From assembly GCA_028456385.1 (NCBI GenBank), contig JALNQF010000707.1:1-16169 (forward strand): a stretch of DNA of 16,169 nt. Reading direction: 5' to 3'. Below are positions 8,321-16,169 of the stretch, in pieces. This stretch comes from Ophiosphaerella korrae (Eukaryota; Ascomycota; Dothideomycetes; Pleosporales; Phaeosphaeriaceae). The notes beneath the pieces are model-generated. The model searched no databases and had not been told where the DNA came from. It saw only the letters and a program-made list of their open reading frames with translations. Both the position numbers and the translations under genes were made by a program. Each line of letters begins with the position of its first letter. Positions within the stretch are counted from its first letter, which is position 1.

Positions 8321-9540
8321 TAATTATACTTTCTTTCCTTAATAAGTACTTATCTTTATAATATATAAGCCTCTTATACCTTCTAGCTTTTCTTACTTAG
8401 GTATTTTCGTAAATTATCTATCTTACTAGAGCTATAGCTCTACTTTAAGTTTATATTCTTTGTATTTTAGATATTTATTGTACTTGTATTTATACTATAG
8501 TCCTCCTAGGACGTATTTTTTAGATAATTTTAGTCTAGGCCTTATTACTAAGTATCTTTCTTTAGGTATTACTTCCTATCCTTAGATATTTTCTACTAGA
8601 AATACTCTCTTATAATTATAGCCTCTTCTTTTTATAAGCTATATATTATTATTTACTTTAGGGTTTCTATAGATAATATAATTCTTATCTAGATATAATA
8701 TCTATAATACTTTAAAGTGTACTAGATGTTTTAGATCTGTTATCTTGTTGTCCCCTTCCTAGTATTTGTCTTTTCTAGGTGTATCTATTATTAGAACATA
8801 GTATACTACTAGTACTCTTAGTGTATAGGCTTTGTTAATCTATCGCGTTTTTCTTACAAGGTGCTACTATTCTTTTTCTATAAGTATCCTTCTTACTACA
8901 ACTATATACTATTTTATCTATTCTTAAAATAGTATAAACTTTATTTCTTTAGGATTATATTCTTTCTAGTCTTTATACGCTTCCTTTATACTTATAACTA
9001 GTAAGTATTTCTAAATAAACTTCTATTATTTATTTTGTTCCTCTATATCTATTATTATATAGCTATTATAGCTATGTATATCTAGCTAGGTATACTCTAT
9101 ACCTCTTATACTTTCTTATTTTTTACTTTCTTACAGTCTTTTAAAAGAAGCTATAGTAGTCTCTTTATCTAGTACTAGTCCTTTAGCCTAGATTAATAAG
9201 GTCTAGGGCTCTTCTCCTTCTAAGTTTTCTATTAGTAGGTCTATTATATATACTATTTCTTCTAGCTATACTTTAGTTCTTTCTTTTATTACTACTACTC
9301 TATTTCTCTATTATAGAAAGTATCTTACTCCCTATTTATTAGAAAGATATATATAGTAGTCGTCTTTGTAATAAAAGGTCTAGTAGAGTATTATATATTG
9401 TATTTCTTTACTCTTAGCTACCTTCTCCTAAGGTTTAACCTGTGCTTATAGTGCTTCCTTCTTTTTCTCTATTGTTTTTAACTAAGTTTCTTTATCTTTC
9501 TTGTAGTCTTTACTTCTACAACTATTTATAAAGTATCTTA
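8321..9540 (-). pseudogene. Gag-to-protease linker region of the polyprotein
   Basis: About 1.2 kb of the same minus-strand frame separates the zinc knuckle from the protease. It has coding character (ENLEGEEP near 9200-9235, KGLVLDKETTIASFKRL near 9130-9180, KERYLVIRPRLKLSKKYVLGG near 8510-8570) with only TAA/TAG breaks. No domain was recognised. It is longer than the linker of many Ty3/gypsy elements. No frame change separates Gag from Pol, so a single Gag-Pol reading frame, or one with a stop codon now hidden among mutated stops, is likely. Confidence 0.6.
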
Positions 9541-10565
9541 GTTTCCTATATTTATAATATACTATATCTTTCTTTTTCTATAATTAGCAGTCTTTTGCGT
9601 AGTAGCCCTTTTTACTATAGTTAAAGCACGTAAAGTCTTTATTCTTCTTTTTCTTTTTGTCCTTATTTGCGTTAAAGATTATAGGGTCTCTAATATCCTA
9701 ATTCCTATTTTAGCTACTATACCTATTCTTTTTCTATTCTCGAAAGTTATTATTAATTTAGATTACCTATTGTTTTAGGGCTTCTAGTGTCCTAGGTTTC
9801 TCTATATATATTATTTTGTATCGAATTTTTTCGTTTAATCTTTGTTTAAATCGTAATATTAATATAGATTTGTTCTACTCTATATTCTATAACAATTGTT
9901 TAAACTATAATATATACTTAGGTATACTCTTCTATTATATAAGTCTTTCGAGCTTTTCTTCTACTTATTAGGTAATGTCTATATCTCTAAATACTACTCT
10001 TATTTGTTTAGTAAAGTATTTGTAACTTCTAAAGATAGCTCTTATTTTATCCTTCTAGGTTATTAGAGAATATATTGTATAGTCTATCTAGTAAGGTTTA
10101 TACTATCTTATTACGTCTTCTTCGAGGTACAATCTAATATATATTACCTTCTCTTCTTCTATATTAAAGTATAGTACTTATATATCTTTCTAGAGTTATG
10201 CTAAAGCTATAAAGAGTCTTAGTTTCTCCCTTATTCTGTTAAATTTCTTAAGGACAGGTATCTTAGGTAGTTTCTTCGTTGCACTTATTTCTAGGCGTTA
10301 CGTAATTAATTCTATTTAGTTTTGTCTTTCTATAATAGCTTTAATCTAGGCCTTATTCTACTTAGCGTGTTCTTAGAGTTCTTTGTTCTAGGTTTCTAGT
10401 GCGTCAATTATTATTTTTATATCTTCCTTTTCTAAGATTAAGTTGTTTAAGTAATCCTTAATTTGTTTCTATATAGTATTGTCTAATTTATAGCTACTTA
10501 TAAGTGCCTTAGCTCTCTTCTTAGTTAAACTTTCTACTATTATATTAGCTAGACTGTGCGCTACT
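9541..10565 (-). pseudogene. gag: Gag of the chromovirus with CCHC zinc knuckle
   Basis: One minus-strand frame begins near 10565 (SLANIIVESLTKKRAKAL), followed by a Lys/Glu-rich helical stretch. The capsid region has KLPKIPVLKKFN, REKLR.FI and VIYIRLYLEEDV, then EEKLERL, and a zinc knuckle at 9587-9628. In the CX2CX4HX4C knuckle the first and last Cys are intact (TGC), while the second Cys reads Tyr (TAT) and the His reads Tyr (TAC). Gag forms the particle and binds RNA. The start codon is not identifiable: ATG would become ATA, and a TAA lies just upstream at 10565-10567. Confidence 0.9.
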
Positions 10566-10600
10566 TACGCTTTGCTCTCTTAATAACTAAATTAGTAAAG
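10566..10600 (-). other. Leader with possible primer-binding site
   Basis: This is a short gap between the 5' LTR and gag. The minus strand reads TTTAGTTATTAAGAGAGC about 10 bases inside the LTR. If TAG was TGG before RIP, this resembles a tRNA-primed site (TGG...). This is weak evidence: the match cannot be tested by eye, and the spacing is larger than usual. Confidence 0.25.
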
Positions 10601-11027
10601 TATAATAGGCCTCCTATTATTAACTATAGGTACTTATATTAGGAGTTAGTAGATTAAGAGTTAATAGTAAAAACTTATATAATAATCTATAATAACTATA
10701 AATAATAGAAGATGTTTTACAACTATCTTATATTAGCGTTCTGTAGTTAAAGGATTAGATTGCTAATACTATCCTAATAATACGTATATTGTTAACTATA
10801 TACTCGTCCTAATCTATAATCTATAGTTGCTAAGATTAATAGATTGTAGATTACTTTAATCTATAACCTACTAGTGCTAAGGGTCTATAGATTATAGATT
10901 AACCTAGGTGTCCTAATTGTGCGTAGCCTCCTAATTAAGTTTGTGTTCTTTAGGGTTATATAGGTCTAAGCTAATTATCGTAAAGCTAATTAGTTCTATC
11001 TATTATTCTCTTATTACTATTATAACA
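10601..11027 (-). repeat. 5' LTR of the chromovirus
   Basis: This is 427 bp and aligns without gaps to 3996-4422. It keeps the terminal CA (11026-11027) that is TA in the other copy. All differences between the two are transitions, in both directions, so both copies were mutated independently after insertion. It should hold the element's promoter and the start of its RNA, read toward gag. The alternating AATCTATAATCTA palindromes lie at about 10810-10905. Confidence 0.93.
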
Positions 11028-11032
11028 ACCTA
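11028..11032. repeat. Target-site duplication, right (ACCTA)
   Basis: This partners ACTTA at 3991-3995. It lies directly after the terminal CA of the LTR. Confidence 0.85.
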
Positions 11033-11290
11033 TATCTATTATATATTCTATTAAAATTTACTATATTAGTTATTTAATCTTTAGGAGTAGCAAGAGTCTT
11101 AGCTACAAATATTTAATAACTTAGAAGCCTTAACTTAATACTTTCTTTATAAGATTATCTTATATATATTAATATATATTATAATAAATACTAATAATTA
11201 TTATAAAATAGAGCTAAACCTAGAGTATATTACGTAAAAGTATAAGGAGTAGAGAAGTAAATAGAAAAGAAAAAAAAAGTAAACTCTAGC
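11033..11290 (+). pseudogene. Unidentified sequence, right half
   Basis: This continues the host sequence of 2005-3990 beyond the chromovirus. In the frame that rejoins across the insertion it reads SLGVARVLATN, then LRSLNLILSL, and ends with a Lys-rich run (EKKKKVNSS) at the TRIM insertion point. All stops are TAA/TAG. The protein family is unknown. Confidence 0.3.
11286..11290. repeat. TRIM target-site duplication, left (CTAGC)
   Basis: Exact match to 11848-11852. It directly borders the first 163-bp LTR. Confidence 0.88.
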
Positions 11291-11453
11291 TATTATATAG
11301 TAGCTCTACTCTACTACGCTAAATAAACCTAAAAAGGTAACTAAGTATTTAATAACGTTAAATATAGGAGTAGAATAGTATATATTACCTAAAGGCCCTT
11401 ACCCTTACTTACGCTTTGCGTAGCTATAGCTTACTATAGCTTATAGTGTAATA
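11291..11453 (-). repeat. TRIM LTR, left copy (3' LTR if minus-oriented)
   Basis: 163 bp, co-linear without gaps with 11685-11847. About 11 differences, all C/T or G/A. Confidence 0.9.
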
Positions 11454-11684
11454 ATATCCTCTTTCCTTATAGTGTATGTCTTTAGGCGCTAGACTACAAT
11501 AGGTAGTAATACTAGACCTTCTAGCAGCTTACGATAGTTCTAGCGCATATCCTTAGTAGCTTAGAGGCGCCTTATCTTAGCCTAGTCTCTACTAGCTAGC
11601 TAGGCTAACTAGCTATTAGCGGGGTTAAACTAACGCACTTAGCCTAACCTACTCTACACGCAGCGTAGTTGTTGTTAAATACTA
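11454..11684 (-). other. TRIM interior with polypurine tract
   Basis: Non-coding and less AT-rich than its surroundings (around 11500-11670). On the minus strand AAGGAAAGAGGATAT lies directly beside the left LTR (11454-11468), a good polypurine tract. The segment around 11590-11620 is a chain of CTAGCTAG-type palindromes. No convincing primer-binding site was matched beside the right LTR. Confidence 0.7.
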
Positions 11685-11847
11685 TATTATATAGTAGCTC
11701 TACTCTACTACGCTAAATAAACCTAAAAAAGTAACTAAGTATTTAACAACGTTAAATACAGGAGTAGAATAGTATATATTACCTAAGGGCCTTTACCCTT
11801 ACTTACGCTTTATATAGCTACAGCCTACTATAGCTTATAGCGTAATA
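11685..11847 (-). repeat. TRIM LTR, right copy (5' LTR if minus-oriented)
   Basis: 163-bp partner of 11291-11453. It is followed by the CTAGC duplication. Confidence 0.9.
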
Positions 11848-11852
11848 CTAGC
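11848..11852. repeat. TRIM target-site duplication, right (CTAGC)
   Basis: Exact partner of 11286-11290. Confidence 0.88.
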
Positions 11853-12099
11853 TAACTATATTAATATAAATAATATATTATATTTGTAATATTAACTATT
11901 ATATATACTTCTCCTATAATATACTAGCTAATATCTATAAGAGTAAATATAGAAAAGCTTAATAGGTTCGAGCTTTCTTATAAAATACGCTACTACTATT
12001 ATTATATCTACTTCTATAGATTATAGATACTACACTAAGATACTTATACTATTATATTTACTACTAAGTATAATAAAAGAGCTTAGTAGTATTAAGGTT
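11853..12099. other. AT-rich spacer, no gene seen
   Basis: RIP-degraded sequence between the TRIM and the 80-bp array. Parts (from about 11975, with TTATAAAATACGC and ATCTACTTCTATAG) resemble worn units of the array that follows. No coding frame can be supported. Confidence 0.4.
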
Positions 12100-12850
12100 A
12101 CGTAGATAGAATACTCTACGCGCGTAATAATTATAGGCCTACTTAAGTAGAGTAAATAAAAGACGTTATTAGCTATAACATTTCTTCTATAAAATATTAG
12201 TATATCTAGGTACTCTATATATAGCTACCTAAATAGAATATCTACTTCTTATATTATAGCGTTCTAAGCCTATAGTCTAACTAGGTAAAAGATATTATTA
12301 ATTCTAAGGTTTCTTATATAAAATATAGCTATATATAGGTATTCTCTAATAGAGGCTAGACTAAGCGAAAAGGGCTAAAGACGCTAATATTACTAATATA
12401 GAACGCCTATACACCTAGGTATTCTAAGCCTATATTCTAGCTAAGTAAAAGATATTACTTATTACAAGGTTTTTTATATAGAATGTTGTTATATCTAGGT
12501 ATTTTATATCTAAGGTATAGTTAAACAAGAAGCGTTATAGATACTAGTATTTATAAATAGAATACTAGTATACTTTAGTATTCTAAATATAGGCCTAGCT
12601 AAGTAGTATACGTTGTAGATTACGATATTTCTTAAATAGAATATTACCCTAGTTAGCTATTTTAAGATTTAAAGTAGGCTTAGTACAAGGTACTAGTAAT
12701 ACTAATATTTATTTAGTAAGGCGTCGCTATATCTAGCTATTCTAATATTCTTAGTAGGTCTTATTAAGGTTCTATAGCTAGAGCGTCGTATATATTAAGT
12801 AATTCTAAGGTAATAATAGGTTAGGTAAGAAATATTATACGTAGTTAGCT
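12100..12850. repeat. Degenerate tandem array, unit about 80 bp
   Basis: A recurring block has the order (G/A)GTATTCTAA, GCCTATA, CTAGCTAAGTA, AGATATTA, AAGGTTTCTTATATAGAA, TATATCTA. The TATA(G/A)AA landmark recurs at 12316, 12396, 12476, 12555 and 12634, and the GTATTCT/GCTATT landmark at 12259, 12338, 12418, 12498, 12577, 12656 and 12736, giving steps of 79-80 bp. Units at both ends are shortened or interrupted (near 12209 and 12798). A step that is not a multiple of three argues against a coding repeat. Differences are largely transitions, as expected if the array itself was a RIP target. Confidence 0.75.
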
Positions 12851-12859
12851 ATAATAGAA

Positions 12860-13560
12860 AAAGTCTAAATCTTATAGAGGGTATAAAAACATAATATATA
12901 ATAAGTATACCTAAAAGTATATATATTTTTTAAGAGAAACCTATTAAATATTAAGCTCTTTTAAGAAAAGTATTAATATAATCTTTATAGTAAAAATATT
13001 ATAAATATATCTAGAGTATATTTATAGATATAGTTTCTCTATAGTTTATTAGAAGAAACTTTAATAGTATTAAAGAATCTTAAAAGAATTATTACTATAG
13101 TATAATATAGAAATATATCTAGAGAGTATTTATAGATATAGTTTCTTTATAGTTTATTAGAAGAAACCCTAATAGTATTAAGGAATCTTAAAAGAATTAT
13201 TACTATAGTATTATATAGAAATATATTAAGAGACTATCTATAGATATTGTTTCTCTATAGTTTATTAAAAGAAACTTTAATAATATTAAGAAATCTTAAA
13301 AGAATTATCGCTAGTATATAATATATAAAAACACTAAGAATATATTTTAGGATATAGCTCCCTTAGGGTTTAATAGAATAAACCCCTAAGATATTAATAG
13401 TAAATAGAATAATCTTTGCTATAGTATAGTATATAGAAATATTAGGAATAAATTAATATACCTAGGCTATACTATATTAATTAGAAGAAACGTTATTATT
13501 ATAGAAGCTATTATAAATAACTATCGCTTATATATAAGATATAAAAATATATAATTAATA
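12860..13560. repeat. Tandem array, unit 108 bp (36 codons)
   Basis: The landmark AGAAAC recurs at 12935, 13054, 13162, 13270, about 13377 and 13486. The three central units (13003-13110, 13111-13218, 13219-13326) are each exactly 108 bp; the first two differ at only about seven positions, mostly transitions. Outer units are more diverged. Because 108 is divisible by three, each strand keeps a constant frame. On the plus strand the unit reads like R.FIDIVSL.FIRRN..SIKES.KN with TAA/TAG breaks; the minus strand is also open-like. It could be a protein repeat or a non-coding minisatellite, and the sequence alone does not settle this. Confidence 0.85.
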
Positions 13561-13624
13561 CTTTAAGGTATACGTAGATAGAAGTAAATATAAGTAAATT
13601 AAATATTAAAGAGTATATTTAAGC

Positions 13625-14329
13625 TTAATATTCCCTAGCTAATATACTAAACCTATTATTTAGTATATAGTTACTAAACTACTAGAGTAAATAATAATTT
13701 CTTTATTGCCTATATTAGTAAACCCCTAGGCGTCTTTACTTTCTCTAGAACAATTAGCGTTTGTATTTTTTCTAGCCTTCTTTTCTACTTTTATCTTAAA
13801 ACTAACCTACGTATAGTAATCTTTTACTTTAGCCTTTATAAGGAGAGTAAAGGTAGTTTTAATAAAACCTAGAGATTATTAGTATAATATAAGAAAATAA
13901 TTAGAATTACTAGGAATATATACTATATAGTTCTATATAACTCTTATACTTAGTAGCTATAGTAGTAGTAGCTTTAATCCTTAACCTACTAATATTAAAT
14001 AACTATATTATATATTAGTATAAAATAAATCCTTATAAATACCTATAAAAATATATCTAAAGCTCTATACTTACTTTATCTACGCTAAATAGCTTATTTA
14101 TATACTTCTAGGTTTTAAGCTAAAAGAGTGTATAAGTACCTAAAGTATATAGAATAGGCTTATAGTTTAGTAATAATAGGAGTAAGTTAGCGTCTATATA
14201 CTATAATCTTATATTAGTAAATCCTAGGAAATAACAATATTACTTAATACTTACAGCTTAGATACTAGTATAAAGGTAGTACTACTCTAATATAGTAGCC
14301 TAATTATATATTAGATATAACTTAGACTA
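13625..14329 (-). pseudogene. Distal part of an unidentified coding relic
   Basis: Downstream of the main relic, the minus strand has coding-like stretches in other frames. The clearest is about 13640-13940, with YIPSNSNYF, SLGFIKTTFTL, IKAKVKDYY, FKIKVEKKARKNTNAN and GFTNIGNKEI. Another short one near 13960-14000 reads ATKYKSYIEL-like residues. They may be the C-terminal part of the gene at 14330-15729 after frameshifts or introns, or a separate gene. About 14050-14300 shows no clear frame. No family was recognised. Confidence 0.35.
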
Positions 14330-15729
14330 GATTTATATTAATACTTACGTGTAAATAATAGCTATAAGGAGTAAGTAGGTATACCTTAGTACTATTAAGT
14401 ATAATAAGTATTATTATCTATAATATATTAGTATATAGGTAGAAATAATTAATATATTACTTATAGCTCTACTAGTATAGTAGGTATAGTAATAAGGCTC
14501 TATTTACTTACTTTATATAACGTTACTAAAAAACTCTACTTTATAGCCTAGAATATTAGTAATATTACTTTAAGAAGCTTAAGATATATAATAAGTCTAT
14601 ATACTTTAATACCTCTTTATTACTCTTACCTTACTTTAGTACTTTCTATTATATAATATAAGTAAATAGTTAAAATAATAGATGTTTTAAGAGTAATAGT
14701 ACTATACTTACTCTTTTTATAAGAATAGCCTAATACTAGTACTAGAAATACTTAATTTATAGGGCCTAGTATTTACTTAAAGAAATACTAATTTCCTTAG
14801 TAGTTTAACGTAGAAATAGGGGAGTATTTAGAGGCTTCTTCTTACCCTCTTTCTTTAGCCTATTAGTACCTATAACCTCTACCTTTCTCTTACCCTTATT
14901 TTTATATATAGGGGGGGTAGTATTACTATTAAATAGAAGATTCTTTCTAGGTTCCTTATTATTACTAGTGTTTTACTATTTATTACTTATCTACTCTACT
15001 TTTTACTTACTACTCCTATCTTTATTATTTAAATTAGTTTATAAAGGACTAGTAGTCTTATTATTAGTATTATTAGAGATTCCTAGTCTACCTAATATCC
15101 TAAAGATCTCTATCTCTTCTTTAGTTACCTAGTTATTAGGATTAAAATTAAATATACTCTAGAGATTACTATAGAATTAGCTACTATATAGCGTAGATAG
15201 TAAGGTTTCTTTAGTTAGGAGAGAAAGTATAGATAGTCTAGCTCTAGTCTCTTCTTACTAATCTTTATATCCTAAATTACTAGTCTTTAGATCTTACTTA
15301 AAGATAGTATCTTACTAGTATAAAATAGGCTTTAGGGGCGTATTAGTTTAAAAGAATAAAGATATAAGCCTAGGGTCTAGAGATATTTATTAGAGGGCCT
15401 AGCGTAAACTCTAAGGACTACTAATACTTATAGTGTTATTACTTAAATTTAATAAGCCTTCTCTATTATTATTAGGCTAGAAGTTACTATTACTTATCTT
15501 AGTCTTTTTAGTAAGAGATAGATTATCGTCCTTTTCTTTATAAATCTTAATAACTTACTACTTAATAATATTTACGTTTAGGGTTTAGATAAGTAGGCTT
15601 ACCTTACTATTATTATAATTACGATTAAGTATTAAAGTATTACTACTACTATTATTCTTAGTTATACTAGGGTTTACGCGCTTATTATTAAGGAGTTAGC
15701 TAAAAATATCTATACTATAGTAATAGTTA
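14330..15729 (-). pseudogene. Unidentified RIP-degraded gene, about 460 codons
   Basis: A single minus-strand frame keeps coding character for about 1.4 kb, broken only by TAA/TAG. From the N-terminal side: an Asn/Ser-rich start (NNKRVNPS, KNNSSSN), IYKEKDDN, a Ser/Asn linker, a helical region (ISLDPR, TNLGYKD-like, EETRARLSILSLLTKETLLSTLY, FNFNPN, VTKEEIEIFRILGR; about 15080-15400), a low-complexity Asn/Ser/Lys linker, and a basic segment YKNKGKRKVEVIG...KKEGKKK (about 14860-14910) that looks like a nuclear localisation signal. Then come KEISISLSKY and KEVLKYIDLLYILSFLK. No catalytic motif, membrane segment or known domain was recognised. It may be a fungal regulatory-type protein or a transposon-borne protein. 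The upstream end meets a DNA-transposon end at 15730, so the true N-terminus may be missing. Confidence 0.5.
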
Positions 15730-16169
15730 TAGTAGGGTGACACGAAAAAAAAGACTAAAAAAAAGTTACAATTTTCAACTTAAATTAACTCTACAAATAA
15801 ATTAGCTAAAAATACAACTTGAAAAGGATATTAAAGAGAAAATACCAAACTTTATCTTAGCTTACTACGATTATTAATTACTAAGCGAACTTAAGCTAGG
15901 ATTTAAAGTGTTTCGAGGTCTTTTTTTAATGCAAAATTCAACTTAATAGAACTTTTTAATTAACGTATAAAAATACTTTATATTCTAACTATACCTAATA
16001 GGGTTAGATTAGCTTACGTAATCTAAATTTTAGCTCGGGTTACCTAACTAAGTTTTTAGTAAATAAAAAAATAAAAAAATAGCTATATTAGCACGTAACT
16101 AAATATTACGTAATAGATTACTAATTTACTAGTCTATATAATATAAAACAGTTTCGATTATAATTTTTA
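15730..16169 (+). mobile_element. Terminal part of a DNA transposon (pogo/Tc1-like end), right copy
   Basis: This starts TAGTAGGGTGACACG (CAGTAGGG before RIP) with TA at 15728-15729, followed by two A-runs. It matches the left element read on the minus strand from 687. The similarity runs to at least 16046-16065 (left counterpart 319-338), about 335-370 bp with small indels. It is less RIP-altered in places than the left copy: GACACG here is GATACA there. No transposase is readable before the window ends. Confidence 0.45.

Larger units (their letters stand above)
3996..11027 (-). mobile_element. Full-length Ty3/gypsy chromovirus, inactivated by RIP
   Basis: This is a 7,032-bp LTR retrotransposon on the minus strand: 5' LTR (10601-11027), gag, protease, RT, RNase H, integrase, chromodomain, an extra plus-strand segment, polypurine tract, 3' LTR (3996-4422). 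The PR-RT-RH-IN order is that of Ty3/gypsy, and the C-terminal chromodomain places it among the chromoviruses. It is flanked by a 5-bp duplication. The two LTRs have no indels between them and differ at about 28 of 427 positions, every one a transition. Dozens of TAA/TAG stops, a frameshift and mutated active-site residues mean it cannot make its own proteins. Confidence 0.95.
11291..11847 (-). mobile_element. Miniature LTR retrotransposon (TRIM-like)
   Basis: Two direct repeats of 163 bp (11291-11453, 11685-11847) bracket a 231-bp interior. Each has LTR-type termini: TATTAT... at the start (TGTTAT/C before RIP) and (C/T)GTAATA at the end (CGTAACA before RIP). A perfect 5-bp duplication, CTAGC, flanks the unit (11286-11290 and 11848-11852). 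The interior has no coding character and is far too small for gag or pol, so copying would have needed proteins from another element. A purine run at the left inner LTR edge points to the minus orientation. The LTRs differ at about 11 positions, all transitions. Confidence 0.88.

Noticed and set aside
10566..10600. Confident tRNA-Met or other named primer-binding site
   Set aside because: The candidate needs at least one RIP reversal and sits about 10 bases from the LTR. The tRNA match cannot be tested without a search.
12100..13560. Repeat arrays as a CRISPR array
   Set aside because: Units are contiguous with no unique spacers, and the window is eukaryotic in character (chromovirus, RIP).
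1..16169. Mitochondrial or plasmid origin, suggested by high AT content
   Set aside because: The AT bias comes from TA enrichment with CA/TG loss and transition-only repeat differences, and nuclear-type LTR elements with target duplications are present.

Overview
The window looks like an AT-rich, gene-poor block of a filamentous ascomycete (Pezizomycotina) genome that has been heavily altered by repeat-induced point mutation (RIP). TA is very abundant, CA and TG are scarce, nearly every frame is broken by TAA or TAG (rarely TGA), and repeat copies differ only by C/T and G/A transitions. There is no intact gene, tRNA or rRNA. What remains is a nest of dead transposable elements and tandem arrays, with a few coding relics that can still be read through the mutations. 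Genus cannot be told from the sequence.

Layout. 1-687 and 15730-16169 are two related copies of one terminal segment. They face outward, and each starts with a CAGTA(A/G)GGTGACAC-like end next to TA, as in a Tc1/mariner or pogo-type DNA transposon. 688-2004 is the 5' part of a Ty3/gypsy element on the minus strand: an LTR (1679-2004) holding a 14-bp tandem repeat, then gag with a CCHC knuckle, cut off at 687 by the DNA element. 2005-3995 and 11028-11290 are two halves of an unidentified sequence split by the main element.

3996-11027 is a complete, dead Ty3/gypsy chromovirus on the minus strand. It has 427-bp LTRs, a 5-bp target duplication (ACTTA/ACCTA), a polypurine tract, and gag, protease, reverse transcriptase, RNase H, integrase and a C-terminal chromodomain in the order normal for this family. 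Gag through RNase H lies in one frame. Integrase and chromodomain lie in another, because of a one-base slip at a run of nine A. Between pol and the 3' LTR is an extra coding-like segment on the opposite (plus) strand, 4330-5125, ending tail-to-tail with pol.

11291-11847 is a 557-bp miniature LTR element (TRIM-like): two 163-bp LTRs, a 231-bp non-coding interior and a perfect CTAGC target duplication. About 12100-12850 is a degenerate array with a unit near 80 bp. 12860-13560 is a second array with a unit of 108 bp (36 codons). 13625-15729 is a coding relic on the minus strand with no recognised family; its best part, 14330-15729, is one frame broken only by TAA/TAG and runs straight into the right DNA-transposon end.

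Order of events. The chromovirus and the TRIM inserted into the unidentified sequence, and the DNA element inserted into or beside the second gypsy and the unknown gene. RIP acted after these insertions, because the LTR pairs of both LTR elements have diverged to a similar extent (about 6-7 percent) by transitions only. The chromovirus once encoded everything needed for its own copying and for targeting to heterochromatin. Now its zinc ligands, the protease aspartate and the second aspartate of the RT YLDD motif are mutated.
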